Part shown: positions 1 through 8,054 of the stretch, one piece after another
Position numbering within the stretch: the stretch's first letter is position 1
Layout of the letters: each line of letters opens with the position of its first letter
From: Bacteroidota bacterium
Lineage (GTDB): Bacteria > Bacteroidota > Bacteroidia > Chitinophagales > Chitinophagaceae
Direction of reading: 5' to 3'
Assembly (NCBI GenBank): GCA_016868815.1
Contig: VGFQ01000005.1
Coordinates: 62,001-126,000 of the forward strand
Length of the DNA: 64,000 bases
Made by a program: the position numbers and the translations under genes
Notes under the pieces: model-generated
Told to the model about the DNA's origin: nothing
The model's database searches: none
The model's input: only the letters and a program-made list of their open reading frames with translations

Positions 1-10
1 TGACACATCT

Positions 11-931
11 TTAGCGCATCTCAAACCCCCGCATGACCCGTACATAGTATGGTATGGCCTCTTCGGGCTCTTCGATCTCCGGGTGCCAGAGCTTCTCCCA
101 TTCGAAGCCGTAAAATCCCTTGTAGCCTGCGTTGACGAGCAGATCCAGGGCCTGGAAGACGGGTGCGATACCCTGTCCGACGTAGCAGTGGCGCATCTTT
201 CCGTTGACCATCTTGAAATCCTTGACGTGGACGTGGCGTATCCAGGGAGCGAGTTTCGGGTATGCGGTGATGGGCATCTCTTTTGTGACAGACCACATGT
301 TGACTATGTCCCAAACGAGTCCGGCCTTGGGGTTGTCGATGTCTTTCATGATCTCAACGATGTCGGATATGAGGACTACCTCGCCATGGGTTTCCATCAG
401 TACAGAAACGTTGGTATCCTTGGCATGTTCGACGAGGGCGCGGATGCCGGAGCGGATGAGGTCGAAGGTGGCAGCCTTCTCGCGGTCTTTCGGCAGATTG
501 TTGGGGAAGACGCGGATATATGGGCAGCCGAGGGCTTGAGCTAGGTCGATGAATCGCTTTCCTTCGTCGATGGCCTTGTCGCGTTCCGATCCTGCAGCAT
601 GGTGCATGGCGGCAGAGGCGCCGAGGGCGGAGAACTTGATGCCGGCGTCTTCTGCCATTTTGCGGGTGGTGCGGATGCGGTCGGGGGTGGAGAAGTCGCT
701 GGCCCTGGGGAGGTCCATCTCACGCAGGATCCCGCGGATCTCGATGCCCTGGTAGCCGTTTTCCTTTGCGACTTTTACGATCTTGTCGAAGGCCCAGTCG
801 GGGCAGCCCAGCGTCGTATAGCAGAGCTGCATGCGCTGCTTGCGGGCGGGGGTGTCGAAGGCGAGGAGGCCAGCCCCCAAGAGCCCGGTGGTGGTGCGAA
901 GGAAATCCCTTCTGTCGCGTGGGAGGGTCAT
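11..931 (-). CDS. Exported sugar isomerase/epimerase-like TIM-barrel protein
   Basis: The protein is a xylose-isomerase-like (AP-endonuclease-2 fold) TIM barrel. Members isomerise, epimerise, hydrate or eliminate sugars at a divalent metal site. The N-terminus reads RDRRDFLRTTTGLLG, a twin-arginine signal, so it is probably exported folded. I chose the ATG that puts this signal at the start; an upstream ATG would add 18 residues. Likely metal ligands are Glu in METHGE, Asp in VWDIVN, His in HVHVKD and Glu in GFEWEK. Length after signal removal (about 285 residues) fits the family. The gene diverges from the aminotransferase-like gene beginning near 1019. The substrate cannot be read from sequence. 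In Bacteroidota such proteins accompany Gfo/Idh/MocA oxidoreductases and DUF1080 hydrolases in 3-keto-sugar pathways, and both kinds of partner occur in this window. Confidence 0.85.
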   Translation of the reverse strand: MTLPRDRRDFLRTTTGLLGAGLLAFDTPARKQRMQLCYTTLGCPDWAFDKIVKVAKENGYQGIEIRGILREMDLPRASDFSTPDRIRTTRKMAEDAGIKFSALGASAAMHHAAGSERDKAIDEGKRFIDLAQALGCPYIRVFPNNLPKDREKAATFDLIRSGIRALVEHAKDTNVSVLMETHGEVVLISDIVEIMKDIDNPKAGLVWDIVNMWSVTKEMPITAYPKLAPWIRHVHVKDFKMVNGKMRHCYVGQGIAPVFQALDLLVNAGYKGFYGFEWEKLWHPEIEEPEEAIPYYVRVMRGFEMR

Positions 932-1018
932 CAGTGAAATTAGCCAAAACGCGGGAAACATCTCTTCGGAAGACGTTCGTTCCATCCTGAATGCATATAT
1001 TGAGTGACTGCAACCCTG

Positions 1019-2287
1019 ATGGATATGGACAAGCGAACCTTCCTGCGCAAGATGGGCCTGGCGGCCTTTGCCACCCCGGTCACAATGGACGCCCTGGCGG
1101 GGCTGATGCGCGAAGTAGCAGACGTGCCGCCGGCAGAGTTAGCCGGCGATGAGGCTTTCTGGGCGGCCATCCGAAAAGGCTATCGGCTCAAGCCTGACTA
1201 CATCAACTTTGAGAACGGGTATTATAACATCATACCGGAGGCGGTCATGGAAAAATACCTCGCGCATATCCGGGAGGTCAACTACCAGGGGTCGTACTAC
1301 ATGCGGACGGCGCAATGGGAGAACAAGGACCGGATGGCGGCGATGTTGGCTGGATTGACAGGCTGCGATGCCGACGAGATGATCGTGACGCGCAATGCGA
1401 CCGAGTCGCTCGACCTGGTCATCGCCGGGTATCCATGGCAGGCAGGTGACGAGGCGGTGATGGCTGAACAGGACTATGGTGCGATGCTGGACATGTTCCG
1501 TCAGGTGGCGGAGCGGCACGGCATCTTAAACCGTATCATCTCCGTGCCAAACCATCCCTCCAGCGACGAGGAGATTGTATCGTTGTATGAGCGGGCCATC
1601 ACGCCGAAGACAAAGATGCTGATGGTCTGCCATATGATCAACATCACGGGACAGATTTTGCCGATCCGAAAGATCTGCGCCATGGCCCACCGCCATGGCG
1701 TGCAGGTACTAGTGGACGGCGCGCATGCCGTTGCACATATCGGTGTGAACCTGCACGAGCTGGACTGCGACTATTATGGAGCGAGCCTGCACAAGTGGCT
1801 GAGCGTGCCGCTGGGCGCCGGGATGCTCTATGTGAACCGGAAGAATACAGGTGTCATCTGGCCGATGTTCGGCGATGGTCCTCGGCCGAAGACCGACATC
1901 CACCGGTTGAACCATACAGGCACACATCCGGTGGCGACGGACCTGACCATCGCCGATGCCATCGACTACTTCCGCACGATCGGTGCCGAGCGTAAAGAGG
2001 CACGCATGCGTTACCTGCAGCAGTATTGGACTTCGAAGGTGCGGCAGCTGCCACACGTGGTCGTCAACACACCGGTGGACCCGGCAAGGTCCTGTGGCAT
2101 CGCCAACGTGGGGGTCCGAACGATGAAGCCCTCAGAGCTGGCGGATACACTGTTGAAGAAATACAACATATACACTGTGGCCATTGACTATGCCAATGTG
2201 CAGGGATGCCGCATCTCACCGAACGTGTACACGAACCTGTCTGACCTGGACGCGTTGGTGGGCGCCTTGCGAGAGCTTGGTAGCTGA
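1019..2287 (+). CDS. Class V aminotransferase-fold PLP enzyme, twin-arginine signal
   Basis: This is a PLP-dependent protein of the class V aminotransferase / isopenicillin-N epimerase-like group. The cofactor signature is clear: LVDGAHAVAHIG (Asp and His near the pyridine ring) followed by GASLHKWLSVPLG, where Lys is the likely Schiff-base residue. ATRNATES-like contacts lie near the N-terminal third (VTRNATESLDLV). The start MDMDKRTFLRKMGLAA carries one Lys-Arg pair before a hydrophobic stretch, a weak Tat-type or Sec signal. An in-frame GTG at 1004 is an alternative start. It is divergent from the sugar isomerase-like gene. Exported members of this group are common in Bacteroidota, but their substrates are mostly unknown, so no reaction is claimed. 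Confidence 0.85.
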   Translation: MDMDKRTFLRKMGLAAFATPVTMDALAGLMREVADVPPAELAGDEAFWAAIRKGYRLKPDYINFENGYYNIIPEAVMEKYLAHIREVNYQGSYYMRTAQWENKDRMAAMLAGLTGCDADEMIVTRNATESLDLVIAGYPWQAGDEAVMAEQDYGAMLDMFRQVAERHGILNRIISVPNHPSSDEEIVSLYERAITPKTKMLMVCHMINITGQILPIRKICAMAHRHGVQVLVDGAHAVAHIGVNLHELDCDYYGASLHKWLSVPLGAGMLYVNRKNTGVIWPMFGDGPRPKTDIHRLNHTGTHPVATDLTIADAIDYFRTIGAERKEARMRYLQQYWTSKVRQLPHVVVNTPVDPARSCGIANVGVRTMKPSELADTLLKKYNIYTVAIDYANVQGCRISPNVYTNLSDLDALVGALRELGS

Positions 2288-2321
2288 GCGCCCTCGGGGT
2301 GAAGAGACAAGACCGAATTTC

Positions 2322-2735
2322 TTACTTCTTATTCGCAGCCGACTGCTTGGCAGCGGCCTTGGCTAGGGCTTTGGCTGGGGCAGGTGCCGGGACTTCTACC
2401 CTCTTAGAGACCTTAGCAGGCTTCTTAGGTTTTTCTGAATTGGCTACTTCGTCTACTTCCACGACGCAGTTCTCCACACCCAGTCCGAAGACGGGGTTGT
2501 ATGCGGAAGCATTGGTATCATTCACCCAGCGGCCACCGTCGAGCAGGTAACGGTATTGGTAGGATTTGCCGGCCTCCAGTTCGACGGTCGTCTTCATGGA
2601 GCCGTCTTTGTACTTGCGGAGGGAGAAGCCGTGCTCCTTGTCCCAGTTGTTGAATTCTCCGAGGAGAAGACCTTGCGAGGCGCCAGCGACGATGTCGGCC
2701 GGGAGTATAAAGGTTACTTTCTTGGTGGTGAGCAT
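2322..2735 (-). CDS. Stand-alone AMPK/CBM48-type glycogen-binding domain protein
   Basis: A 137-residue protein with one immunoglobulin-like early-set domain (residues about 4-95). The motif GEFNNWDKE and the run YQYRYLLDGGRWVNDT match CBM48/AMPK-beta glycogen-binding modules, where the Trp residues stack on alpha-glucan. No catalytic domain is attached and there is no signal peptide, so it is probably cytosolic. The last 40 residues form a low-complexity tail rich in Ala, Lys and Pro (PAPAPAKALAKAAAKQ), which could be a flexible linker or a nucleic-acid-interacting tail. It may target glycogen or regulate a glucan enzyme; this is inference. The gene has a long GC-rich upstream region with hairpin potential (see 2761-2900). 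Confidence 0.8.
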   Translation of the reverse strand: MLTTKKVTFILPADIVAGASQGLLLGEFNNWDKEHGFSLRKYKDGSMKTTVELEAGKSYQYRYLLDGGRWVNDTNASAYNPVFGLGVENCVVEVDEVANSEKPKKPAKVSKRVEVPAPAPAKALAKAAAKQSAANKK

Positions 2736-2760
2736 AAATGATTTCTTGTGATGTGAAACA

Positions 2761-2900
2761 GTGGTGTCCCGCTTTTAATTCCTCCGCGGGAAGCAGGTAA
2801 CCCCGTTTGACCGGGGCGCACCCTGACTATCTCTGCTCCTTGCTATGACGTCCAAGCCTGGGGAATGGGCCCATCTCTTAGGTCAGGCGGGCGGGGTAGA
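2761..2900. other. GC-rich structured intergenic segment, candidate leader or ncRNA
   Basis: Between the glycogen-binding gene and the rhamnosidase gene the DNA holds several complementary pairs. TCCCGC near 2766 pairs with GCGGGA near 2786; CCCCG near 2801 pairs with CGGGG near 2812; ACCCCG (about 2800) can alternatively pair with CGGGGT (about 2892); CCTGAC (2822) pairs with GTCAGG (2882). Mutually exclusive pairings of this kind are typical of regulatory leaders or 6S-like RNAs. It lies 5' of the minus-strand gene ending at 2735. I do not recognise a known riboswitch. The orientation of any transcript is undetermined. Confidence 0.3.
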
Positions 2901-3003
2901 TAAACAAAACCCGTAGTACGGCTCATTTTTATTAAATAAGGCATATATGCTTTAAACTGATCGCCAAGAGATCATCCTCTTTCCTTCACCTCAAGAGGCG
3001 GCT

Positions 3004-5358
3004 TCAGAGCGAGTATGTCATGGTTCCCGAACAATGGATCACCTGATTCTTCCATCGCAGGGTTCCCTGGAGTCCTTTCGGGAGGGAAATTTCTCCTTCC
3101 AGTCCGTCCTTGCCCTTTCGTTTCAGGTGTACGCGAATCTCGCCGAGGGGGTGGGGCATGGAGCCCTTCACTTCGGTGAGTTCGCCGAGGGCAGGTTCGA
3201 TGGCCACGGCGGAGAAGCCGGGGGCGGCGGGTCGGATGCCGCAGAGGGTAGCGAGGAAGTCGTAGTTGGGGGAGGCGCTCCAGGCGTGGCAGTCGGACCG
3301 GGTGGGGTCGGGGTTTTCGGCGAAGGTGGTGAGTCCGTTGTCGATCATCCCGCGCCAGGGGGTGAGCTGGCTATAGTAGAGGTCGGCCATGCCGGCCTGC
3401 CGGAGGGCGCGGGTGAGATAAAAGCGATAGTAGAAGGTGGCTTGGGAGAGGGAGGTGTCGGAAAGGATGTGCTGCAGGACGATCTTTCTGTCGGCCATGG
3501 GGATGGCGTCGGTGAGGACGGCCATGATGGAGGCGTGCTGGCTAAAAGTCTTTTGGAGCGGCGTATTGGCCATCACCATGCGGGTAGTATGGTAGCAGTG
3601 TTTGCGGGTACCGGCGACCAGTCTGACGCGGAGCGACTGGCAGCGTGCGGCTTCGGTGGGGTTGCCATAGTGTTGGAAGAGTTGTTCGGCTTGTCGGAGG
3701 GTATAGGCCAGTTGAAGGGATAGGACGGAGGAGTGGCCATCGGTGGCGCCGTCGGGGGTGCCATTCCGAAACGCCTGGTCCCAGTCGACGAAGTTCCACC
3801 ATTCCATGGGTCCGAGCATATCCTTGCTGTCGTCGACATGGTGTTCGTACCAGTCGATGACCTGGCTGACGGCGGGGAGGAGGGGTTTGAGGAAGGCATC
3901 GTCGGTGCGGTGCATCCAGTAGTCGTGGATCATGGATATCCAGTAAAGGGAGAAGGGTGGGATGACCTGGAGGCGGTTGCTGGGGTAGCGTCCCTGGGTG
4001 AGGCCTTCGGCGATGCGGGACCGGTGGAAGTCGAGGATGGCCTTGCGCATGAGTCGGTCGTCGCCGGCCACATAGAGGGATATGAGGGATTGGATGCGGG
4101 TGTCGCCCTCGTATTGGAGTTGTTCGTAGTAGGGGCAGTCGTAGTAGGTTTCGCCTGCGCAGAGGAGGGCGGTGCGCCATCCGATGTCCCATATTTCGCG
4201 GAGCGAGCTGTCGTTGGAAGCGAAGGTTGCTTTTTGCGGAAAGGGGTATCCGGTGGCATTTGCGGAGAGGTCGTTTAGGGTGAGGGGTTGATCAGCCGTT
4301 TGGATATCGAGTTGGAGGTATCGGTAGGTACGCAGCCAGAGGGGTTGGAAGCTTCGGTCGGATCCGCCATCGGGGAGGAAATGGTCGTAATTACCCAGGA
4401 TCTCTTTCCCAGCTATCTCATTTCGGTTGCCCTTCTGACGTTCCTTGTCGAACAGTGCTTCGGCGTAGGTGAGGGTGATATTGGAGCCTTTCCCGCCGCT
4501 GACGCGGAGGGTGGGATAGGCGACGGTGAGGTGTCCGTTGTCGAGCAGGATGCTGGAATGGGTATTTGGGGGGATAGAGAACGGCTGTTTGCCAAGGAGG
4601 AAGGCGTCGGTGGCTTGGCTGCCGGTGCTGCGTCGTACGGAGGCGAGGCGTTCGGGATCCATGCGCATGAGGGGGATATTGCGCGGGGTGAGGGTCCAGA
4701 GGTTGTCGGTCCCGTAGCCGAAGGTGACGGCATTTCCGACTGCGATGGCGGGCTTCCATCCGCCATCATCGTAGCCGGGTTGTTCCCAACCCCAGGGGTG
4801 GCGACTGGCGTCGACTCGGTCGCCCGGGCCTACAACCATGTAAGAGCGGAGGCGTTGGCCGTTGTCGATGGAGCAGGGGCTGTAGGATGTATCGTGGAGG
4901 GTCTTCCATGACTTGTCGGTGTTGGTGGCCTCTTCCGCGGGGCTGTCGCCCTGAAGGAGGAAGGCTGTCTGGTTGGAGATCTGTGCCACGGGCGCGAGGG
5001 TGCCCATGTTCCAGACGGTGGCGGCGAGCGTGTTTTGGCCGGGCTGGAGCCAAGGGGCGATGTCGATGGTTTCGAAGTACCAGTGGGCCAGGTCGCCGCG
5101 CGCTGGACCCCGGCAGACTTCATGGCCGTTGACGAAGAGGCGATAGCGATTGTCGGCGGAGACATGGATGCGAAAACGGTTGGGTTTGGCTGAGAGGGTG
5201 ATGGACTTGCGGAGATGGATAACGGCGTAGTCGCGTTGTGGGATGCCGGGTGAGGTGATCCAGGAGGCCTTCCAGGTGCTGCGCGGATAGGTCGGTTCAT
5301 TGGGCTGTGCCGCGAGGGAGGAGTAGAAAAGCAGGAGTAGGCAGGCGAGGCGCATCAT
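3004..5358 (-). CDS. Alpha-L-rhamnosidase-like glycoside hydrolase (GH78)
   Basis: A 784-residue exported protein with signal peptide MMRLACLLLLFYSSLAAQ. Residues about 30-190 are beta-sandwich domains (RYRLFVNGHEVCRGPARGD is the conserved N-terminal bacterial rhamnosidase motif). An (alpha/alpha)6 barrel follows; CPYYEQLQYEGDTRIQS is typical of GH78 enzymes and lies near the general-acid region, with MEWWNFVDWDQAF further on. A C-terminal beta domain (APGFSAVAIEPALGEL) completes the fold. GH78 enzymes remove terminal alpha-L-rhamnose from flavonoid glycosides, saponins or rhamnogalacturonan; the actual substrate is unknown. Without a SusCD pair beside it, it is not part of a classical polysaccharide utilisation locus. 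Confidence 0.9.
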   Translation of the reverse strand: MMRLACLLLLFYSSLAAQPNEPTYPRSTWKASWITSPGIPQRDYAVIHLRKSITLSAKPNRFRIHVSADNRYRLFVNGHEVCRGPARGDLAHWYFETIDIAPWLQPGQNTLAATVWNMGTLAPVAQISNQTAFLLQGDSPAEEATNTDKSWKTLHDTSYSPCSIDNGQRLRSYMVVGPGDRVDASRHPWGWEQPGYDDGGWKPAIAVGNAVTFGYGTDNLWTLTPRNIPLMRMDPERLASVRRSTGSQATDAFLLGKQPFSIPPNTHSSILLDNGHLTVAYPTLRVSGGKGSNITLTYAEALFDKERQKGNRNEIAGKEILGNYDHFLPDGGSDRSFQPLWLRTYRYLQLDIQTADQPLTLNDLSANATGYPFPQKATFASNDSSLREIWDIGWRTALLCAGETYYDCPYYEQLQYEGDTRIQSLISLYVAGDDRLMRKAILDFHRSRIAEGLTQGRYPSNRLQVIPPFSLYWISMIHDYWMHRTDDAFLKPLLPAVSQVIDWYEHHVDDSKDMLGPMEWWNFVDWDQAFRNGTPDGATDGHSSVLSLQLAYTLRQAEQLFQHYGNPTEAARCQSLRVRLVAGTRKHCYHTTRMVMANTPLQKTFSQHASIMAVLTDAIPMADRKIVLQHILSDTSLSQATFYYRFYLTRALRQAGMADLYYSQLTPWRGMIDNGLTTFAENPDPTRSDCHAWSASPNYDFLATLCGIRPAAPGFSAVAIEPALGELTEVKGSMPHPLGEIRVHLKRKGKDGLEGEISLPKGLQGTLRWKNQVIHCSGTMTYSL

Positions 5359-5438
5359 GGGGTGTTTGAGGGAAGTTAGGAAGGATTTTTCGGGATCTTC
5401 GTTTCAGGGAAGCATGTACATTGGGCATAAATCAAAAA

Positions 5439-6497
5439 ATGGCGTCTTATAGATCCTTTGCCTTCGAGTTGGCATGTGTGAGTTTCCTATTTTCATCCTG
5501 TATGCTTGACAATCGCCAGTCCCATACTGAGCGGGTGGACGACATCATGAAAGAGTATGCCGACACCAGCGCTCCCGGCGCCTCGGTATTGGTGATGGTG
5601 GACGACAGCGTCGTCTTTGCCAAGGGGTACGGACTGGCCGACATAGAAGGACGGGAGCCGGTGACAACGGCCACCAACTTCCGGTTGGCCTCCGTCACGA
5701 AGCAGTTCACGGCGATGGGCATCCTGATGCTGATGGAGGCGGGCCGACTGAGACTGGACGATTCCCTGGAGCATTATTTTCCCGACTTCCCGACCTATGC
5801 ACACGGCATCCGCATCCGACACCTGTTGACGCATACGTCAGGGCTGGTGGATTATGAGGATCTCATCCCCGACACGTGGCAGCGGCAGGTGCTGGATCAG
5901 GACTGTCTCGACCTGATGCATCACACCGACTCGTTGTACTTCCCGCCGGGCAGTGCGTATCGATACAGCAACACTGGCTATGCCCTGCTGGCTTTGATCA
6001 CGCAGCAACTGAGCGGGAAAAGTTTCCCCGTCTTCCTGCAGGACAGCATCTTTTCTCCCCTGGGCATGGAGACGACCCTGGCCAGGGTGGATGAAGGACC
6101 GTCTGTGCAACATAGGGCTTTTGGTCATTCTCGGGCAGCGGTCGGCTGGGCGAAGACCGACCAGAGTCAGACCAGCGCCGTCTTAGGTGATGGGGGCATT
6201 TACTCGAATCCGACAGAGTTAGCGACCTGGGTGCGTGCGTTATGGCAGCACCGGCTGATCGGAAAGTCCTGGCAGGACAGTGCTTGGACGAAGGTAAGTT
6301 TGAATGATGGGACGTTGGTTGACTATGGCTTCGGCTGGCATCTCGACGGCGGGTATCCGCATCATGATGGCAGCACGAAAGGGTTTCGCAACCATGTGCT
6401 CGTCTTCCCTGAGAAGCGGATGTTCGTGGCGGTGCTCACCAATCGCGACGAGGGGAGGCCGCGGGAGCTGGCAGAGAGGATTGTGAAATTGTATTGA
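5439..6497 (+). CDS. Serine hydrolase, class C beta-lactamase/PBP fold, lipoprotein
   Basis: A penicillin-binding-protein-like serine hydrolase of the beta-lactamase family. The catalytic motifs are visible: SVTK (SxxK, nucleophile Ser), YSN in YRYSNTGY, and HDG in the place of KTG near the C-terminus. Starting at the ATG at 5439 the N-terminus gives a lipoprotein signal with a plausible lipobox LFSSC. An in-frame TTG 18 bases upstream is less likely. Family members hydrolyse esters, D-amino-acid peptides or beta-lactams; antibiotic resistance should not be assumed. The last 38 codons recur as a degenerate copy at 7690-7912. Confidence 0.88.
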   Translation: MASYRSFAFELACVSFLFSSCMLDNRQSHTERVDDIMKEYADTSAPGASVLVMVDDSVVFAKGYGLADIEGREPVTTATNFRLASVTKQFTAMGILMLMEAGRLRLDDSLEHYFPDFPTYAHGIRIRHLLTHTSGLVDYEDLIPDTWQRQVLDQDCLDLMHHTDSLYFPPGSAYRYSNTGYALLALITQQLSGKSFPVFLQDSIFSPLGMETTLARVDEGPSVQHRAFGHSRAAVGWAKTDQSQTSAVLGDGGIYSNPTELATWVRALWQHRLIGKSWQDSAWTKVSLNDGTLVDYGFGWHLDGGYPHHDGSTKGFRNHVLVFPEKRMFVAVLTNRDEGRPRELAERIVKLY

Positions 6498-6619
6498 GGA
6501 CCTGTAGATCGATGTGGCTCGATGGTAAAACAATGTCGGGTCATCCTCCTTAACTTTAGAAATCTGATCGCCCCCATTTCAAATTGAAATGATCAAGTAG
6601 AAAGACCATAGGGTTATCT

Positions 6620-7571
6620 TTATTTCCATGCCTCTATCCGCGGAATACGTACCATCGGTACGTTGAATATAAGACTGGCAGCCTTTGCAAAGCCTGAGTC
6701 CCAATTATAAACACTATAAGAATAAATTATGAGTGCTTTCTGCATGGAAAAGAATTCGGTTATTGTGTCGAAGAGGGAATCTGTATCTGTTTCGATACCA
6801 AAATGCATTGGCTTAATGGGGGGATGTGAAAATTATTTTTTTCTTGGCGTATACACGGAAAGATGGAGAGTCGCTAAGTAATAGCAAGTGGTTGTTTCCA
6901 AAGTATTCCTTCAAATAATCATAGAGTGTAGCACAGTCTTCATCTTTGGGACTGCTTGGATTTCCAAGGAGTTGTTCGTAGCCCAGTCTAATATGCAGCA
7001 CATTGTAATCGAATTTTGGCAACTTTTTCGTAATCTTTTACATCCATTGAGGTTTCAGTTGAAAGAATCTCCTCATGAATTCCATTTCCATCCTTTTTCA
7101 GGGATATTGAATTTCGGAAGGTGACTTTAGATCCATTGGTCAAAAAGGACAAAACATTATCTTTTTTCATTCTTGCACAATAAATCGGACTGCACTATGA
7201 TTGTCGGTAAAGACCTTGAAGTCAATCTTGTATTTTCTATCGTAAACCAGCGCTGAGTAGGGGTGAATTTCTTGAACAAGGAACTCTGAGATAGGATGGT
7301 GTTGCGTATCGACGATGTATCTGTATTCGTATTTTCTTGATATACGGTACAACAATAGCGCACCTCTGAGATAATCCCCTAACCCCCAAAAATGATCGGC
7401 AGCAGCGTTCCTTGGCTTTTGCACCCATGTAAGTATGATTGCTTGATTGCAATACAGCCTAATTTTTGATTTAAGAAGCCACCACCCTTTTTCAATTATG
7501 ATCGAACTGCTTGGGAATACCATTGGGTATAGATTGACTGCATAATGATTGGTGAAAAATATGTCATACCC
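6620..7571 (-). pseudogene. Broken AT-rich gene, possible glycosyltransferase-like protein
   Basis: Reading leftwards, four open segments in changing frames form one coherent protein: 7571-7167 (contains FWGLGDYLRGALLLYRISRK), 7170-6988, 7022-6813 (contains NVLHIRLGYEQLLG) and 6808-6620 (contains VYNWDSGFAKAASLIFNVP). The frame changes fall near 7170-7190, near 7010 in a run of five A, and near 6818 in a run of six C. Joined, they give about 310 residues ending at a stop at 6620. The GLGDxxRG motif and the late HIRLG motif recall uncharacterised sugar-transfer or fucosyltransferase-like proteins; I cannot name the family. The base composition is much more AT-rich than the flanking genes, suggesting transfer. 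Alternatives to decay are sequencing errors in homopolymers or phase variation. Confidence 0.5.
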
Positions 7572-7689
7572 TTAACTATAGCAATTCGTCTGAGATGATC
7601 GATATTTCGCCTTTTCTTCCATCACGAGCGGGTATAGAACCTGAAACCACTTCGCAAGAAATTGAAGGTATCACCGAATATCTTTAGAG

Positions 7690-7912
7690 ACTTGACACAT
7701 TCCTTGACTTCGAAGGCTACCATCGATGTGAGAAGAATGACGGCTTTGGCTGGTACCTCCATGGCTTGCATCCGCAATATGACAGCATGTTGAAGGAGTT
7801 TCGCAATCATGTGCTCTTCTTCCCTGACAAGCGAATATTCGTGGCAGTGCTCACCCATCGCGAGGAGGGGAGGCCCCGGGATCTGGTGGAGAGGACCGTT
7901 AAATACTTCTGA
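7690..7912 (+). pseudogene. 3' remnant of a duplicated serine hydrolase gene
   Basis: This stretch encodes GFGWYLHGLHPQ..., then FRNHVLFFPDKRIFVAVL, ending at TGA. It matches the C-terminus of the intact serine hydrolase at 5439-6497. Over the final 38 codons I count 19 base differences in 114, so the two are clearly duplicates. The reading frame is closed by a TAG just upstream at about 7687, and no SxxK or YxN motif precedes it, so only the tail survives. The HDG motif of the intact copy has become QYD. The missing 5' part is replaced by the AT-rich broken gene, consistent with insertion into, or deletion of, a tandem second copy. Confidence 0.7.
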
Positions 7913-8054
7913 GACGAAGATGAACGAATCACTAGAATCATTCGGGGGTGCTGTCGTGGGGGACATGCGAAATACAGTTGGTCTCGAAAGGGGGGATGGA
8001 TGGCCCCAGGTCGGCGATATGCCTAGGGCTGGTTGAGAAGTGGCCGGTCTTTTG
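7913..8054. other. Short non-coding spacer after the hydrolase remnant
   Basis: I see no gene with recognisable coding character and no clear terminator hairpin here. Together with 6498-6619 and 7572-7689 it makes the region between the intact serine hydrolase and the dehydrogenase at 8055 almost wholly non-functional. Confidence 0.5.

Noticed and set aside
3034-3723. A 229-residue plus-strand frame opposite the rhamnosidase gene
   Set aside because: Gly/Val/Glu-rich shadow of a well-supported GH78 gene.
5439-6497. Antibiotic-resistance beta-lactamase
   Set aside because: The fold and SxxK/YxN motifs match, but the KTG motif is HDG and the family consists mostly of esterases and peptidases; resistance is not supported.
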